From contig NZ_BMTL01000001.1 in NCBI RefSeq assembly GCF_014649655.1, forward strand, positions 1 through 64,000: 64,000 nucleotides of DNA, read 5' to 3'. The position numbers and the translations under genes are program-made. Below the pieces are notes generated by a model. The model was not told where the DNA came from. It did no database searches and saw only the letters and a program-made list of their open reading frames with translations. Origin of the DNA: Streptomyces humidus. GTDB lineage: Bacteria > Actinomycetota > Actinomycetes > Streptomycetales > Streptomycetaceae. Positions 25,610 through 34,962 of this stretch are shown one piece after another; within the stretch, counting starts at the first letter, position 1; each line of letters starts with the position of its first letter.

Positions 25610-28177
25610 GTGCCTGGCACAAACCTGACTCGCGAAGAGGCGCAGCAGCGGGCGAAGCTGCTCACCGTTGACTCGTACGAGATCGATCTCGATCTCTCCG
25701 GGGCGCAGGAGGGCGGTACCTACCGGTCCGTGACCACGGTGCGCTTCGACGTCGCCGGGACGGGCACGGAGTCCTTCATCGACCTGGTGGCCCCGACCGT
25801 CCACGAGGTGACGCTCAACGGGGACGCGCTGGACCCGGCCGAGGTGTTCGCGGACTCCCGGATCGCGCTCCGCGGGCTCCTGGAGGGCCGCAACGTCCTG
25901 CGGGTCGTGGCGGACTGCGCCTACACCAACACGGGCGAGGGTCTGCACCGCTTCGTCGACCCGGTCGACGAACAGGCCTACCTGTACACGCAGTTCGAGG
26001 TCCCGGACGCCCGTCGCGTCTTCGCGTCGTTCGAGCAGCCGGACCTGAAGGCCACCTTCCAGTTCACGGTGAAGGCACCGGCCGGCTGGACCGTCGTCTC
26101 CAACTCCCCGACGCCGGAGCCCAGAGACGACGTCTGGGTCTTCGAGCCGACCCCGCGGATCTCGAGTTACATCACCGCTCTCGTCGTCGGGCCGTACCAC
26201 AGCGTCCACAGCGTGTACGAGAAGGACGGGCAGTCGGTGCCGCTCGGCATCTACTGCCGGCCGTCCCTCGCCGAGTTCCTCGACTCGGACGCGATCTTCG
26301 AGGTGACGCGGCAGGGCTTCGACTGGTTCCAGGAGAAGTTCGACTACGCGTACCCCTTCCAGAAGTACGACCAGCTGTTCGTGCCGGAGTTCAACGCGGG
26401 CGCGATGGAGAACGCGGGCGCGGTCACCATCCGCGACCAGTACGTCTTCCGGTCCAAGGTGACCGACGCGGCGTACGAGGTGCGTGCGGAGACGATCCTG
26501 CACGAGCTGGCCCACATGTGGTTCGGCGACCTGGTCACCATGGAGTGGTGGAACGACCTGTGGCTGAACGAGTCGTTCGCCACCTACACCTCGATCGCCT
26601 GCCAGGCGTACGCGCCCGACTCGCGCTGGCCGCACTCGTGGACCACGTTCGCCAACTCCATGAAGACCTGGGCCTACCGGCAGGACCAACTGCCCTCGAC
26701 CCACCCGATCATGGCCGAGATCCGCGACCTGGACGACGTCCTCGTCAACTTCGACGGCATCACGTACGCCAAGGGCGCGTCCGTCCTGAAGCAGCTCGTG
26801 GCGTACGTCGGCATGAACGAGTTCTTCTCGGGCGTGCAGGCGTACTTCAAGCGCCACGCGTTCGGCAACACCCGGCTGTCGGACCTGCTCGGCGCGCTGG
26901 AGGAGACCTCCGGCCGTGACCTGGGCACCTGGTCGCAGAAGTGGCTGCAGACCGCCGGCATCAACGTGCTGCGCCCCGAGATCGAGACGGACGCCGAGGG
27001 CGTCATCACCGCCTTCGCCATCCGTCAGGAGGCCCCGGCGCTCCCGGCCGGCGCGAAGGGCGAGCCGACCCTGCGCCCGCACCGTATCGCGGTCGGCCTG
27101 TACGAACGGGACGGCGAGAGCGGCAAGTTGCTGCGCGAGGAGCGTGTGGAGCTGGACATCGACGGCGAGCTGACCGCCGTCCCGCAGCTGGTCGGCAAGC
27201 GCCGTCCGGACGTCGTCCTGCTCAACGACGACGACCTGTCGTACGCCAAGGTCCGCCTGGACGAGGAGTCGCTCGCGTTCGTCACCGAGCACCTCGGCGA
27301 CTTCGAGTCGTCCCTGCCGCGCGCCCTGTGCTGGGCGTCGGCCTGGGACATGACCCGGGACGGCGAACTGCCCACCCGCGACTACCTGTCCCTGGTGCTG
27401 TCGGGCATCGGCAAGGAGTCCGACATCGGCGTGGTCCAGTCGCTGCACCGTCAGGTGAAGCTCGCCATCGACCTGTACGCCGACCCGGCCGCCCGCGAGA
27501 CCCTGCTGACCCGCTGGACGGACGCCACGCTCGCCCATCTGCGGTCCGCCGAGGCGGGCAGCGACCACCAGCTCGCGTGGGCACGGGCGTTCGCGGCGAC
27601 GGCCCGCACGCCGGATCAGATCGACCTGCTGGAGTCGCTGCTGGACGGCGGGCAGACCATCGAGGGCCTGGCCGTCGACACCGAGCTGCGCTGGGCGTTC
27701 GTGCAGCGTCTGGTGGCCGTGGGGCAGTTCGACGAGTCCGACATCGCCGCCGAGCACGAGCGGGACAAGACGGCCGCGGGTGAGCGGCACGCGGCGACCG
27801 CGCGGGCCGCGCGTCCGACGCCGGAGGCCAAGGCGGAGGCGTGGGCGTCGGTCGTGGAGTCCGACAAGCTGCCCAACGCCGTGCAGGAGGCCGTCATCGG
27901 CGGCTTCGTGCAGACCGACCAGCGTGAGCTGCTCGCGCCGTACACGGACAAGTACTTCGAGGTCGTCAAGGACATCTGGGACTCCCGTTCGCACGAGATC
28001 GCCCAGCAGATCGCGGTCGGGCTCTACCCGGCGGTCCAGGTCTCCCAGGAGACCCTGGACAAGACGGACGCGTGGCTGGCCTCGGCCGAGCCGAACGCGG
28101 CCCTGCGCAGGCTCGTCTCCGAGTCCCGCTCCGGCGTGGAGCGCGCGCTGAAGGCCCAGGCGGCCGACGCGCGGTAG
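25610..28177 (+). CDS. pepN: Aminopeptidase N, M1 metallopeptidase (855 aa), paralogue 2
   Basis: Same family and length as the gene at 13038. GAMEN is at about residue 264 and the zinc motif HELAHMWFGDLVTMEWW starts at residue 298, with the third ligand in WLNESFATYTS. This copy keeps the residues most usual for PepN and is the better candidate for the housekeeping enzyme. A GTG start follows GAGGAG; an upstream in-frame ATG at 25298 would add 104 residues that overlap the divergent DUF1203 gene and is rejected. A strong hairpin ends the transcript. The two paralogues lie 10 kb apart with unrelated genes between them, so this is not a simple recent tandem copy. Confidence 0.94.
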   Translation: MPGTNLTREEAQQRAKLLTVDSYEIDLDLSGAQEGGTYRSVTTVRFDVAGTGTESFIDLVAPTVHEVTLNGDALDPAEVFADSRIALRGLLEGRNVLRVVADCAYTNTGEGLHRFVDPVDEQAYLYTQFEVPDARRVFASFEQPDLKATFQFTVKAPAGWTVVSNSPTPEPRDDVWVFEPTPRISSYITALVVGPYHSVHSVYEKDGQSVPLGIYCRPSLAEFLDSDAIFEVTRQGFDWFQEKFDYAYPFQKYDQLFVPEFNAGAMENAGAVTIRDQYVFRSKVTDAAYEVRAETILHELAHMWFGDLVTMEWWNDLWLNESFATYTSIACQAYAPDSRWPHSWTTFANSMKTWAYRQDQLPSTHPIMAEIRDLDDVLVNFDGITYAKGASVLKQLVAYVGMNEFFSGVQAYFKRHAFGNTRLSDLLGALEETSGRDLGTWSQKWLQTAGINVLRPEIETDAEGVITAFAIRQEAPALPAGAKGEPTLRPHRIAVGLYERDGESGKLLREERVELDIDGELTAVPQLVGKRRPDVVLLNDDDLSYAKVRLDEESLAFVTEHLGDFESSLPRALCWASAWDMTRDGELPTRDYLSLVLSGIGKESDIGVVQSLHRQVKLAIDLYADPAARETLLTRWTDATLAHLRSAEAGSDHQLAWARAFAATARTPDQIDLLESLLDGGQTIEGLAVDTELRWAFVQRLVAVGQFDESDIAAEHERDKTAAGERHAATARAARPTPEAKAEAWASVVESDKLPNAVQEAVIGGFVQTDQRELLAPYTDKYFEVVKDIWDSRSHEIAQQIAVGLYPAVQVSQETLDKTDAWLASAEPNAALRRLVSESRSGVERALKAQAADAR

Positions 28178-28243
28178 TCCCCTCGTCCGTCCGTCCGTCC
28201 GTCCGGATACGGATACGGACAGGGATGCGGATACGGATACGGC

Positions 28244-28294
28244 GCAAGGGCGCCCGGTGTCACAGACGACGTCTGTCGCACCGGGCGCCCTTGC
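28244..28294 (+). terminator. Long hairpin terminator between pepN paralogue 2 and the EamA gene
   Basis: A 16-bp outer stem, gcaagggcgcccggtg (28244-28259) against caccgggcgcccttgc (28279-28294), encloses a further palindrome (acagacgacgtctgt). It lies between convergent genes and can act in both directions. Just upstream, 28190-28242 is made of short repeats (gtcc units and ggatac units). Confidence 0.85.
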
Positions 28295-28333
28295 GTGTAC
28301 CGGGGAGCTCCACCCCGCTCGGCCCCACGACGG

Positions 28334-29338
28334 TCAGGAGGCCCGCTCGGCGGCGGGCCGGGACTCGGCGGGCGGCCGGGACTCCACGACGGGGGCGGGC
28401 GTCCGGGCGGGTGCCGTCCAGAGCGGACCCTCCGTTCCGGACCGTCCCGCCCGCGGTCGCCCGGTTCCGTACCGTCCCGCTCCGGGCCGCCCCGCACCGA
28501 GCTGTCCGGCGACCGTCGCGCCGAACGCCAGCGCCATCCCGGTCAGCTGCACCGGCGTCAGCGCCTGGCCCAGGGCGGCCCAGCCGACGACGGCGGCCGT
28601 CAGGGGGGAGAGCGGGGCGAGGAAGGTGACCTGGGTCGCGCTGAGGCGTCCGATACCGCGGAACCAGAGCCAGTACGAGACGGCCGTGTTGGCCAGCGCG
28701 AGATAGAGGTAACCGCCGACCGCACGCCCGTCGAGAGCGGGCGGGGGACCTTCGAGGAGGAAGGCGAGCGGAGCGATCAGCAGGCCGCCCGCGGTGAGCT
28801 GCCAGCCGGCCAGCGCGAGCGGGCCCACGCCCTCGGGGCGGCCCCACTTCTTCGTCAGGACCGTGCCGGCCGACATCGATGCGGCGGAGGCGAGCGCCGC
28901 GAGCACGCCGAGCACGTCGAGCGCCCCGGCCGCCTTCAGCACGACGAGGCTGACGCCGGACGCGGCCACGACCCCGGTGACCAGGTTCCGCGCCGTGGGC
29001 CGCTGGCCGAGCAGCAGCGCCGAGAGGCCGACGACGAACAGCGGTCCCACCGAGCCGACGACGGCCGCCATGCCGCCGGGCAGCCGGTAGGCGGAGAGGA
29101 AGAGCAGCGGGAAGAAGGCGCCGATGTTCAGCGCGCCGAGTATCGCGGCCTTCCCCCACCAGGCGCCTCGTGGCAGGACCCGGCCGAGGGCGAGCAGCAG
29201 CAGCCCGGCGGGCAGGGCCCGCATCAGACCGGTGAACAGGGGGCGGTCGGCGGGGAGGAACTCGGTGGTGACGGCGTAGGTGGTGCCCCAGGAGACCGGG
29301 GCGAGGGCGGTGAGCAGGACGGTCGCTGACCTCTTCAT
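28334..29338 (-). CDS. EamA/DMT-family transporter (334 aa)
   Basis: Ten hydrophobic helices in two EamA repeats are visible, starting at VLLTALAPVSWGTTYAV and again near SAASMSAGTVLTKKWG. The family exports metabolites and small drugs. The last 60 residues are a Pro/Arg/Gly-rich tail of low complexity, probably cytoplasmic. The gene is divergent from a MarR regulator and its promoter contains a clear inverted repeat, so the pair looks like a repressor-controlled efflux unit. The ATG is at or within a few bases of the predicted transcription start, so the message may be leaderless. Confidence 0.88.
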   Translation of the reverse strand: MKRSATVLLTALAPVSWGTTYAVTTEFLPADRPLFTGLMRALPAGLLLLALGRVLPRGAWWGKAAILGALNIGAFFPLLFLSAYRLPGGMAAVVGSVGPLFVVGLSALLLGQRPTARNLVTGVVAASGVSLVVLKAAGALDVLGVLAALASAASMSAGTVLTKKWGRPEGVGPLALAGWQLTAGGLLIAPLAFLLEGPPPALDGRAVGGYLYLALANTAVSYWLWFRGIGRLSATQVTFLAPLSPLTAAVVGWAALGQALTPVQLTGMALAFGATVAGQLGAGRPGAGRYGTGRPRAGRSGTEGPLWTAPARTPAPVVESRPPAESRPAAERAS

Positions 29339-29372
29339 GTAAGTAGCTTAGCGCCAAGCTACTTACCGTCAA
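29339..29372 (-). promoter_or_regulatory. eamA promoter with embedded MarR-type operator
   Basis: On the minus strand, a TTGACG -35 box (29367-29372) and a TAAGCT -10 box (29345-29350) are 16 bases apart. A perfect 11-bp inverted repeat, gtaagtagctt (29339-29349) and aagctacttac (29356-29366), covers the spacer, the -10 box and the start point. A bound repressor would block polymerase entry. The divergent MarR gene is the obvious candidate regulator. Confidence 0.75.
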
Positions 29373-29416
29373 GCCACTTTCTTGCGCGCGACCGAAAGCC
29401 CTTGGATACTCGGCGC

Positions 29417-29938
29417 ATGAGCAGTCAGCAGCCTCCGCGCAAGGACCCGGTCGACGCGATCGTGGAGCAGTGGGCGACGGTCCGTCCCGACCTCGACACC
29501 TCCGCCATGGAGGTGTTCGGCCGGATCTCCCGGCTCACGCGTGCGATGGGCGACCGGATGGACAGGGCGTACGCGGCCCTCGGCGTCGCCCGCGGGGAGT
29601 TCGACGTGCTGGCCACGCTGCGCCGCTCCGGCGAGCCCTACACCCTCTCGCCCCGCGGGCTGTCGGCGACGCTCATGCTCACCACCGGCGGTATGACCGG
29701 CCGTCTCGACAAGCTGGAGCGGGCCGGGCTGCTGCGCCGCTCCCCCGACCCCCACGACCGCCGTGGACTGCACGTGACGCTGACGGAGAAGGGGCTGGAA
29801 CTGGTCGACCGCGCGGTGAGCGCGGGCCTCGACGTCCAGACGGAGGCCCTGAACGCGGCCCTGAACGCCGAACAGGCCGGCCGACTGGCCGACCTGCTGC
29901 GAGAACTGTTGCTGGCCACGGAGACGCCCGGCAACTGA
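29417..29938 (+). CDS. MarR-family transcriptional regulator (173 aa)
   Basis: This is a winged-helix dimeric repressor. The recognition region is LSPRGLSATLMLTTGGMTGRLDKLERAGLL, followed by the wing DPHDRRGLHVTLTEKG (about residues 112-127), the MarR signature. The ATG at 29417 is taken; a TTG five codons upstream is possible. Its neighbour and divergent partner is an EamA exporter whose promoter contains an inverted repeat of typical MarR-operator length. I infer repression of both genes, relieved by an unknown ligand. Confidence 0.9.
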   Translation: MSSQQPPRKDPVDAIVEQWATVRPDLDTSAMEVFGRISRLTRAMGDRMDRAYAALGVARGEFDVLATLRRSGEPYTLSPRGLSATLMLTTGGMTGRLDKLERAGLLRRSPDPHDRRGLHVTLTEKGLELVDRAVSAGLDVQTEALNAALNAEQAGRLADLLRELLLATETPGN

Positions 29939-30392
29939 CCGGGCGGCACGGCTGAGCGCACGACTCCCCAGGCCGACGCACGGGACAGCCGCCGCACGCA
30001 GCGGCCGCCACGCGGACCGGCCTTCGGCGAGAAGCCGTCGCCGGAACCGGCTGTCTTACGGAGAGTCTTCAGCTGTCGGACGGGTAGGCCGTCGCACGGG
30101 AGCCGTCAGCCGTCGTACGCAGAGGCCGACGCGGGGAGAGGGCGGAGGGGTCCGTCGACGGCGATGTGCCACCGCGGCGCGGCGAGGAGGGGCTCTTCAC
30201 GGCGGCGGCGCCGACGGCCTGGAGCCGCCCGACGACGTGAAGTCGCCCGAGAGCTGAAGCCGCCCGACGGCCTGAAGCCAACCGGCGTCACCGCGCTGCT
30301 CGCGTCACCGCCGAGGGGCAAGGCGATGACGCGGCTGCCGCCCACGGCGCGGCGGCGTCCGACGGCGCCGCACCCGTGGGCACGGGACGGGT
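29939..30392. other. Intergenic region, no supported gene
   Basis: These 454 bases hold only Arg/Pro/Gly-rich frames without ribosome sites. Short, imperfect repeats of gccgcccgacg occur around 30225-30280. I see no clear hairpin terminator for the MarR gene. Confidence 0.55.
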
Positions 30393-30662
30393 CTAGGCCT
30401 TGCCCTTGACCGCGATGTCGGAGCTGGTGGAGTCGGCGCGGTCCTGCGACCGGTCGAGGACCCAGACCAGACCGGCGATCAGCGCGAAGAGCGCGAGCGG
30501 GGCCAGGACATACAGACCCAGCGTCTCGATGACGCTCAGTCCCGGGCCGGGGTCGTCGCCGTCGTCGCGGGTCAGCGCGAGCGCGGGGGACGACATGAGC
30601 AGCATCATCAGCGTCGTACCGGCAGCCAGGGCGCCGGCGCGCAGGGCGTTCTTCTTGTCCAC
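30393..30662 (-). CDS. Small membrane protein with two hydrophobic segments (89 aa)
   Basis: Residues 8-30 (RAGALAAGTTLMMLLMSSPALA) look like a signal peptide or first helix. A short acidic loop (TRDDGDDPGPG) is followed by a transmembrane segment (about 48-68, LYVLAPLALFALIAGLVWVL) and a polar tail. The mature protein would be a single-pass membrane protein with a short cytoplasmic end. I recognise it only as a conserved Streptomyces hypothetical. It lies 81 bases downstream of malQ on the same strand and could be co-transcribed. Confidence 0.7.
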   Translation of the reverse strand: MDKKNALRAGALAAGTTLMMLLMSSPALALTRDDGDDPGPGLSVIETLGLYVLAPLALFALIAGLVWVLDRSQDRADSTSSDIAVKGKA

Positions 30663-30743
30663 GGTGCAAAGTTAGCGAACGGTGTCGGGGGGCGCGCGTC
30701 CGGGGTGCCGTATGAGGCGCGGAACGCCCGGACCCTCCCGCCC

Positions 30744-32936
30744 TCAGGCCTCCCCGGACGGGCCGGCTTCGACAGGCCCGGACGCCGGGGGTTCCGCCCC
30801 GGAAGGGTCGTCCGGGGCGGAACGGTCCCCGAGAGGGCCGCCCGGGGAGGAGTCCTGCGACTCCCGGAGGACGTCCATCAGGGCGTGCAGTCTCGGCGAG
30901 GCCGCCAACTGTTCCAGGGTGACCGGGCGGCCCTCGGCGTCGGCGATCGGCAGCCGCCAGTTCGGGTACTGGTCCCAGGTGCCGGGCAGGTTCTGCGGTC
31001 GCCGGTCGCCGACGCCGTCCGGGAGCCAGACGCCGACCATGCGCGCGGGGGTGCTCAGCAGGAAGCGGTGCACCGCCTGCACCTCGGCCTCCTCCGAGGA
31101 ACGGTCGCCGCCCCCGCCCGCGCCGGCCAGCAGCCCGAGCCGGCTGAGCAGGCCCAGCCACTCCGCCGCGTCGTTGGCGGCCTCCGCGCGCTCCTCCTCC
31201 AGGGGCCGGGTCAACAGGCCGAGCCGGTCGCGCAGTTCGACGTGCTCACCGGTGAGACGGGCGGCGGTGGACGGCAGGTCGTGGGTGGTGGCGGTGGCCA
31301 GACAGTCGGCGCGCCAGCGGTCGGGCGGCAGGGGACGTCCGTCGCCCTCCCAGTCCCGTTCGAACCACAGGACGGACGTGCCGAGCACACCGCGCTCGCG
31401 CAACGCCTCCCGCACACCGGGCTCGACCGTGCCCAGGTCCTCGCCGATCACCAGCGACCCGGCGCGGGAGGCCTCAAGCACCAGCACGGCGAGCATCGCC
31501 TCGGCGTCGTAACGGACGTAGGCGCCCTGCGTCGGCGGCTCGCCCTGCGGGACCCACCAGAGCCGGAAGAGGCCCATGACGTGGTCGATGCGCAGGGCGC
31601 CCGCGTAGCGGAACAGCGCCCGCAGCAACCGTCGGTAGGGCGCGTAGCCGGAGGCGGCCAGCCGGTCCGGACGCCAGGGCGGCAGTCCCCAGTCCTGGCC
31701 GCGGGCGTTGAAGGCGTCCGGCGGGGCGCCGACCGACATCCCGGCGGCGAAGTACTCCTGCTGCGCCCATGCGTCGGCGCCCTCGGGATGCACGCCGACC
31801 GCCAGGTCGTGCACGATCCCGACGGGCATGCCCGCCTCCCGCGCGGCGCGCTGGGCGGCGGTGAGCTGGGAGTCGGTGAGCCAGGCCAGACGGGAGTGGA
31901 AGTCCACGCGGTCCATCAGCTCCCGGCGGGCGCGGGCGGTCCCGGCCGAGCGGGGGTCGCGCAGTTCGGCCGGCCACTGCTGCCACCGGGAACCGTGCAC
32001 CTCGGCGAGCGCGCACCAGGTGGCGTGGTCCTCCAGGGCCTGGCCCTGCTCGGCGAGGAAGTCGCAGTAGGCGGCGCGCCTGCCGGGTCCGAGCGGGACC
32101 CGGGCGACGAGCTCCAGCGCCTCCCGCTTGAGCTCCCACACGGCGTCCCGGTCGATCAGCTCGCCCTTGTCCAGCACGGCCTCGCGCAGCCGGCCGGCCC
32201 GCTCCGGCAGCGCGGCCCGCAGCGTCTCGTCCCGCACATAGGCGTACTCGGGGACGTCCTCGACGCGCAGGTGCACGGGGTCCGGGAAGCGTCGGGAGGA
32301 GGGCCGGTAGGGGGAAGGGTCGGTGGGCGTTCCGGGCACGGCCGCGTGCAACGGGTTGACCTGGACGAACCCGGCTCCGAGCGTCCGTCCCGCCCAGGCG
32401 GTCAGCTCGGCGAGGTCACCGAGGTCGCCCATGCCCCAGGAGCGGCGGGACAGCAGGGAGTACAGCTGGACCAGGAGCCCGTACGACCGGCCCGCGGGCG
32501 CGGGCAGACGAGGCGGCGCGACGACGAGGTGGGCGCCGCCGGTGCGTCCGTCGGGCGTGACGGCCGTCAGCCGGTGCACCCCGGGGGGAAGCCCGGCGAG
32601 GGAGGCGGAGGCGTCGGCGAAGTCGTGGCTCGCGCCGTGCTCCGTCTCCACGCGCAGCCGGCTGCCCTCGGGGAGGGCGGCGAGGGCCTCCGCCCGGTCG
32701 CCGCTCCAGCAGACCACGGTCGGCGGCAGCAGCCGCTCGCGCAGTTCCCGTTCCCGGGCGGCGAGCGCGGTGCGCACGGCCGACGGGGAGCCGGCGTCGA
32801 CGCCGAGGGCGGCGAGGACGCGGACGACGGCGGCGGCCGGTGCCGTGACCGTGCGGTCCGGGGAGGGCTGGTAGGAGGTGGCGACGCCGTGCAGCGCGGC
32901 AAGCCGGGCGAGCTCCTCTCCGGGGGGTGCGGTCAT
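30744..32936 (-). CDS. malQ: 4-alpha-glucanotransferase (amylomaltase, GH77, 730 aa)
   Basis: The enzyme transfers maltodextrin segments between alpha-1,4-glucans. Family blocks are SWGMGDLGDL, FVQVNPLHA, the nucleophile-region RIDHVMGLFRLWWVP, the acid/base block VIGEDLGTVEP, and THDLPSTAA. It is the longer actinobacterial type with an N-terminal beta-sandwich of about 150 residues. The C-terminal 45 residues are Pro/Ser/Asp-rich. A short ORF ends immediately before its ATG, so start selection is constrained to 32936. Confidence 0.92.
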   Translation of the reverse strand: MTAPPGEELARLAALHGVATSYQPSPDRTVTAPAAAVVRVLAALGVDAGSPSAVRTALAARERELRERLLPPTVVCWSGDRAEALAALPEGSRLRVETEHGASHDFADASASLAGLPPGVHRLTAVTPDGRTGGAHLVVAPPRLPAPAGRSYGLLVQLYSLLSRRSWGMGDLGDLAELTAWAGRTLGAGFVQVNPLHAAVPGTPTDPSPYRPSSRRFPDPVHLRVEDVPEYAYVRDETLRAALPERAGRLREAVLDKGELIDRDAVWELKREALELVARVPLGPGRRAAYCDFLAEQGQALEDHATWCALAEVHGSRWQQWPAELRDPRSAGTARARRELMDRVDFHSRLAWLTDSQLTAAQRAAREAGMPVGIVHDLAVGVHPEGADAWAQQEYFAAGMSVGAPPDAFNARGQDWGLPPWRPDRLAASGYAPYRRLLRALFRYAGALRIDHVMGLFRLWWVPQGEPPTQGAYVRYDAEAMLAVLVLEASRAGSLVIGEDLGTVEPGVREALRERGVLGTSVLWFERDWEGDGRPLPPDRWRADCLATATTHDLPSTAARLTGEHVELRDRLGLLTRPLEEERAEAANDAAEWLGLLSRLGLLAGAGGGGDRSSEEAEVQAVHRFLLSTPARMVGVWLPDGVGDRRPQNLPGTWDQYPNWRLPIADAEGRPVTLEQLAASPRLHALMDVLRESQDSSPGGPLGDRSAPDDPSGAEPPASGPVEAGPSGEA

Positions 32937-33140
32937 CTAGGGCCTCGTGGAGTCGGAGTCCGCGGCGAGCGGCGGTTCGCTGGTCAGGGGCTCGGCGTCG
33001 GGCAGCGGCGGTTCGCTGGTCAGTGGGGGCTGCGCGCGGTTCCCCTCGGCGCCGAGGGCGCACAGGTGGGGATCGGCGAGGTCGACGGCGGTGGGGGCGG
33101 ACGTCTCCGCCGGACGTTTGGACCGGGTCGGCGCGATCAC
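32937..33140 (-). CDS. Possible short ORF directly upstream of malQ (67 aa)
   Basis: The frame ends with TAG immediately adjacent to the malQ ATG (TAGATG), an arrangement that favours coupling. The product is Pro/Ser/Glu-rich and contains a duplicated LTSEPPL motif encoded by a 20-bp direct repeat (agcggcggttcgctggtcag). No family is recognised and composition is weak evidence for coding. It could equally be the untranslated leader of malQ. Confidence 0.3.
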   Translation of the reverse strand: MIAPTRSKRPAETSAPTAVDLADPHLCALGAEGNRAQPPLTSEPPLPDAEPLTSEPPLAADSDSTRP

Positions 33141-33316
33141 GGGGCCTCCTCATCGGATACGACATCGGATACCGCAGCCCTACCCAGCCGACGCGAGGAC
33201 AGACGTCCCCACTGCCTCCCAACCTGCCACAACCGTCCCCGATCCGCTCAGGACCCGGGCCGGGACTGCGCCGTCGACGCGTGAACCGATCGCCCCGGGC
33301 CGACCGATAGAGGGGT

Positions 33317-33934
33317 GTGAGACTGTTCCGCCCCGGGAGGGGCCATCGGGAGGGCGACACGGACGCGGCGCTGCTGCGGGCCGTGGCGGACGGGGACCCG
33401 TCGGCGCTGGCCACGCTGTACGACCGGCATGCCGGATGGCTGTTCGCGCGGCTCAGCCGGCGCTGTGCCGACGCCGAGGTGGTGCGCGAGGTGGTGCAGG
33501 ACACCTTCGTGACCGTGTGGCGGTCTGCGGGCGGGCACGAGGGCGGGGAGGCCGGCGGCTGGCTGTGGACCATCGCCGCCCGTCGGCTCGTCGACACGCG
33601 CCGGGCACAGGAGCGGGCCGCGCGGGTCGAGGCGGCGCGAGTCGGGGACTGGCCGTCGCCGGTGGCCGCCTCCGCCGAGGAGCGGGCGCTGACCGCTCTG
33701 GAGTTCGGCGACGTCGGCACCGCCCTCGGCCGGATCTCGCCCGAGCTGCGGGAGGTGCTGCGCGTGACCGTCGTCGACGGGCTGACCACCCGGGAGGCTG
33801 CCCGGCTGCTCGGCATACCCGAGGGCACCGTCAAGACCCGCGCGATGCGTGCCCGGGCCGAGCTTCGTGCGGCCCTCGCCCAGTTGCACCCGAATCCGGC
33901 TCCGCACCCCTGTCCGGCGGGAGGCCCGACATGA
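33317..33934 (+). CDS. ECF-type sigma factor (205 aa), first gene of a five-gene operon
   Basis: Region 2 reads YDRHAGWLFARLSRRCADAE, then VVQDTFVTVWRS; region 4 reads LREVLRVTVVDGLTTREAAR, then LLGIPEGTVKTRAMRAR. Both are classical. The GTG start lies at the head of a run of overlapping genes (ATGA or GTGA junctions), so the operon is probably autoregulated by this sigma with its anti-sigma encoded next. It directs RNA polymerase to unknown promoters, likely including its own. Confidence 0.9.
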   Translation: MRLFRPGRGHREGDTDAALLRAVADGDPSALATLYDRHAGWLFARLSRRCADAEVVREVVQDTFVTVWRSAGGHEGGEAGGWLWTIAARRLVDTRRAQERAARVEAARVGDWPSPVAASAEERALTALEFGDVGTALGRISPELREVLRVTVVDGLTTREAARLLGIPEGTVKTRAMRARAELRAALAQLHPNPAPHPCPAGGPT

Positions 33935-34962
33935 GCACGACCCCCTGGCACGCGTCCGCCGACCTCGCCGCCCGCTACGCGGACGGCTCCCTGCCGGAGT
34001 CCGACGCCTGGTCCCTGGAGAAGCATCTGGAGCGGTGCGGGGCGTGCGCGGCGCGCGTCTCGGCGGCCGTACGGCAGTCGCCGGCGGCAGGGCCGGTGCT
34101 GGCGCGGATGCGGGAGGCGGTGCTCAAGGAAGCGGCGCCCATGGAGACGGTGCTCAAGGAAGCCGTGTGCGCGAAGGCGGCCCGGCGGGAGAGCCGTGAA
34201 GCCGGGCCGGCGGCCGCTCACGCGGCTCACCCCCCGGCGGGCGGGCACCCGCTGGCCTCCGGCCACGTCGGCGGGCCCGTCGCGGCGCCTCTCCTGACTC
34301 CTCCGGCCCGCTCGGTCCTCCGCGCGCGCCCGCGGGCCCGCTTCCTCCTCCGCGCCCTGTGGGCCGCCGGTCCCGCCTTCCGTGGCGCCTGGCTGCCCGC
34401 CGTGTGGCTGGTCGCCCTCGGAGCGCTGGCCCTCTCCCAGGGGGCCGGGGCCGACGCCTCGCGGCCGTTGCTGCTGGCGCTCGCGCCCGTGGTACCCGTC
34501 GCCGGGGTCGCCCTCTCCTACGGCGCCCACGCCGACCCGCTGCACGAGATCGCGGCGGCCACGCCGTGCGGGGGACTGCGGCTGATGCTGACGCGAACGG
34601 CCGCCGTCCTCGCCGTCAGCGTGCCGCTGCTGACTCTCACCGGCGTGCTGCTGCCCGCCTCCGGCACCCCGGGCGCGGCCGCCTGGCTGCTGCCGGGACT
34701 CACGCTGACGCTGGCCTCGCTGGCGCTCGCCGGCTGGGTCGGCTGCCGTGCCGCCACCGCGCTGACGGGCGGGGGCTGGTTGTGCGCCGTCCTCGTCCCG
34801 TCGTGGGCCTCCGGCGGCGCCGCCCTCACCGAGCTGACCCAGCAGCTCGACCGCTGCCTGGCCGGCTCGCGCGCCCAAGGGGCCTGGGGGGCGGCGGCCG
34901 TGCTGTGCGCCGCGCTGCTCGCCGCCCGCCGTTCCGCCTACGACCACATGGAGAAGCCATGA
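33931..34962 (+). CDS. Zinc-finger anti-sigma factor with a multi-helix membrane domain (343 aa)
   Basis: The ATG overlaps the sigma stop codon (ATGA). The N-terminus has a zf-HC2/ZAS anti-sigma motif HLERCGACAARV (H-x3-C-x2-C, about residues 32-39), the usual sigma-binding, redox- or signal-responsive finger. Instead of a single helix, the C-terminal 210 residues form about six hydrophobic helices resembling an ABC-2-type membrane domain, beginning near LWAAGPAFRGAWLP. Since an ABC ATPase gene overlaps the 3' end, this protein may be both the anti-sigma factor and a transporter-associated membrane subunit. Confidence 0.8.
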   Translation: MSTTPWHASADLAARYADGSLPESDAWSLEKHLERCGACAARVSAAVRQSPAAGPVLARMREAVLKEAAPMETVLKEAVCAKAARRESREAGPAAAHAAHPPAGGHPLASGHVGGPVAAPLLTPPARSVLRARPRARFLLRALWAAGPAFRGAWLPAVWLVALGALALSQGAGADASRPLLLALAPVVPVAGVALSYGAHADPLHEIAAATPCGGLRLMLTRTAAVLAVSVPLLTLTGVLLPASGTPGAAAWLLPGLTLTLASLALAGWVGCRAATALTGGGWLCAVLVPSWASGGAALTELTQQLDRCLAGSRAQGAWGAAAVLCAALLAARRSAYDHMEKP

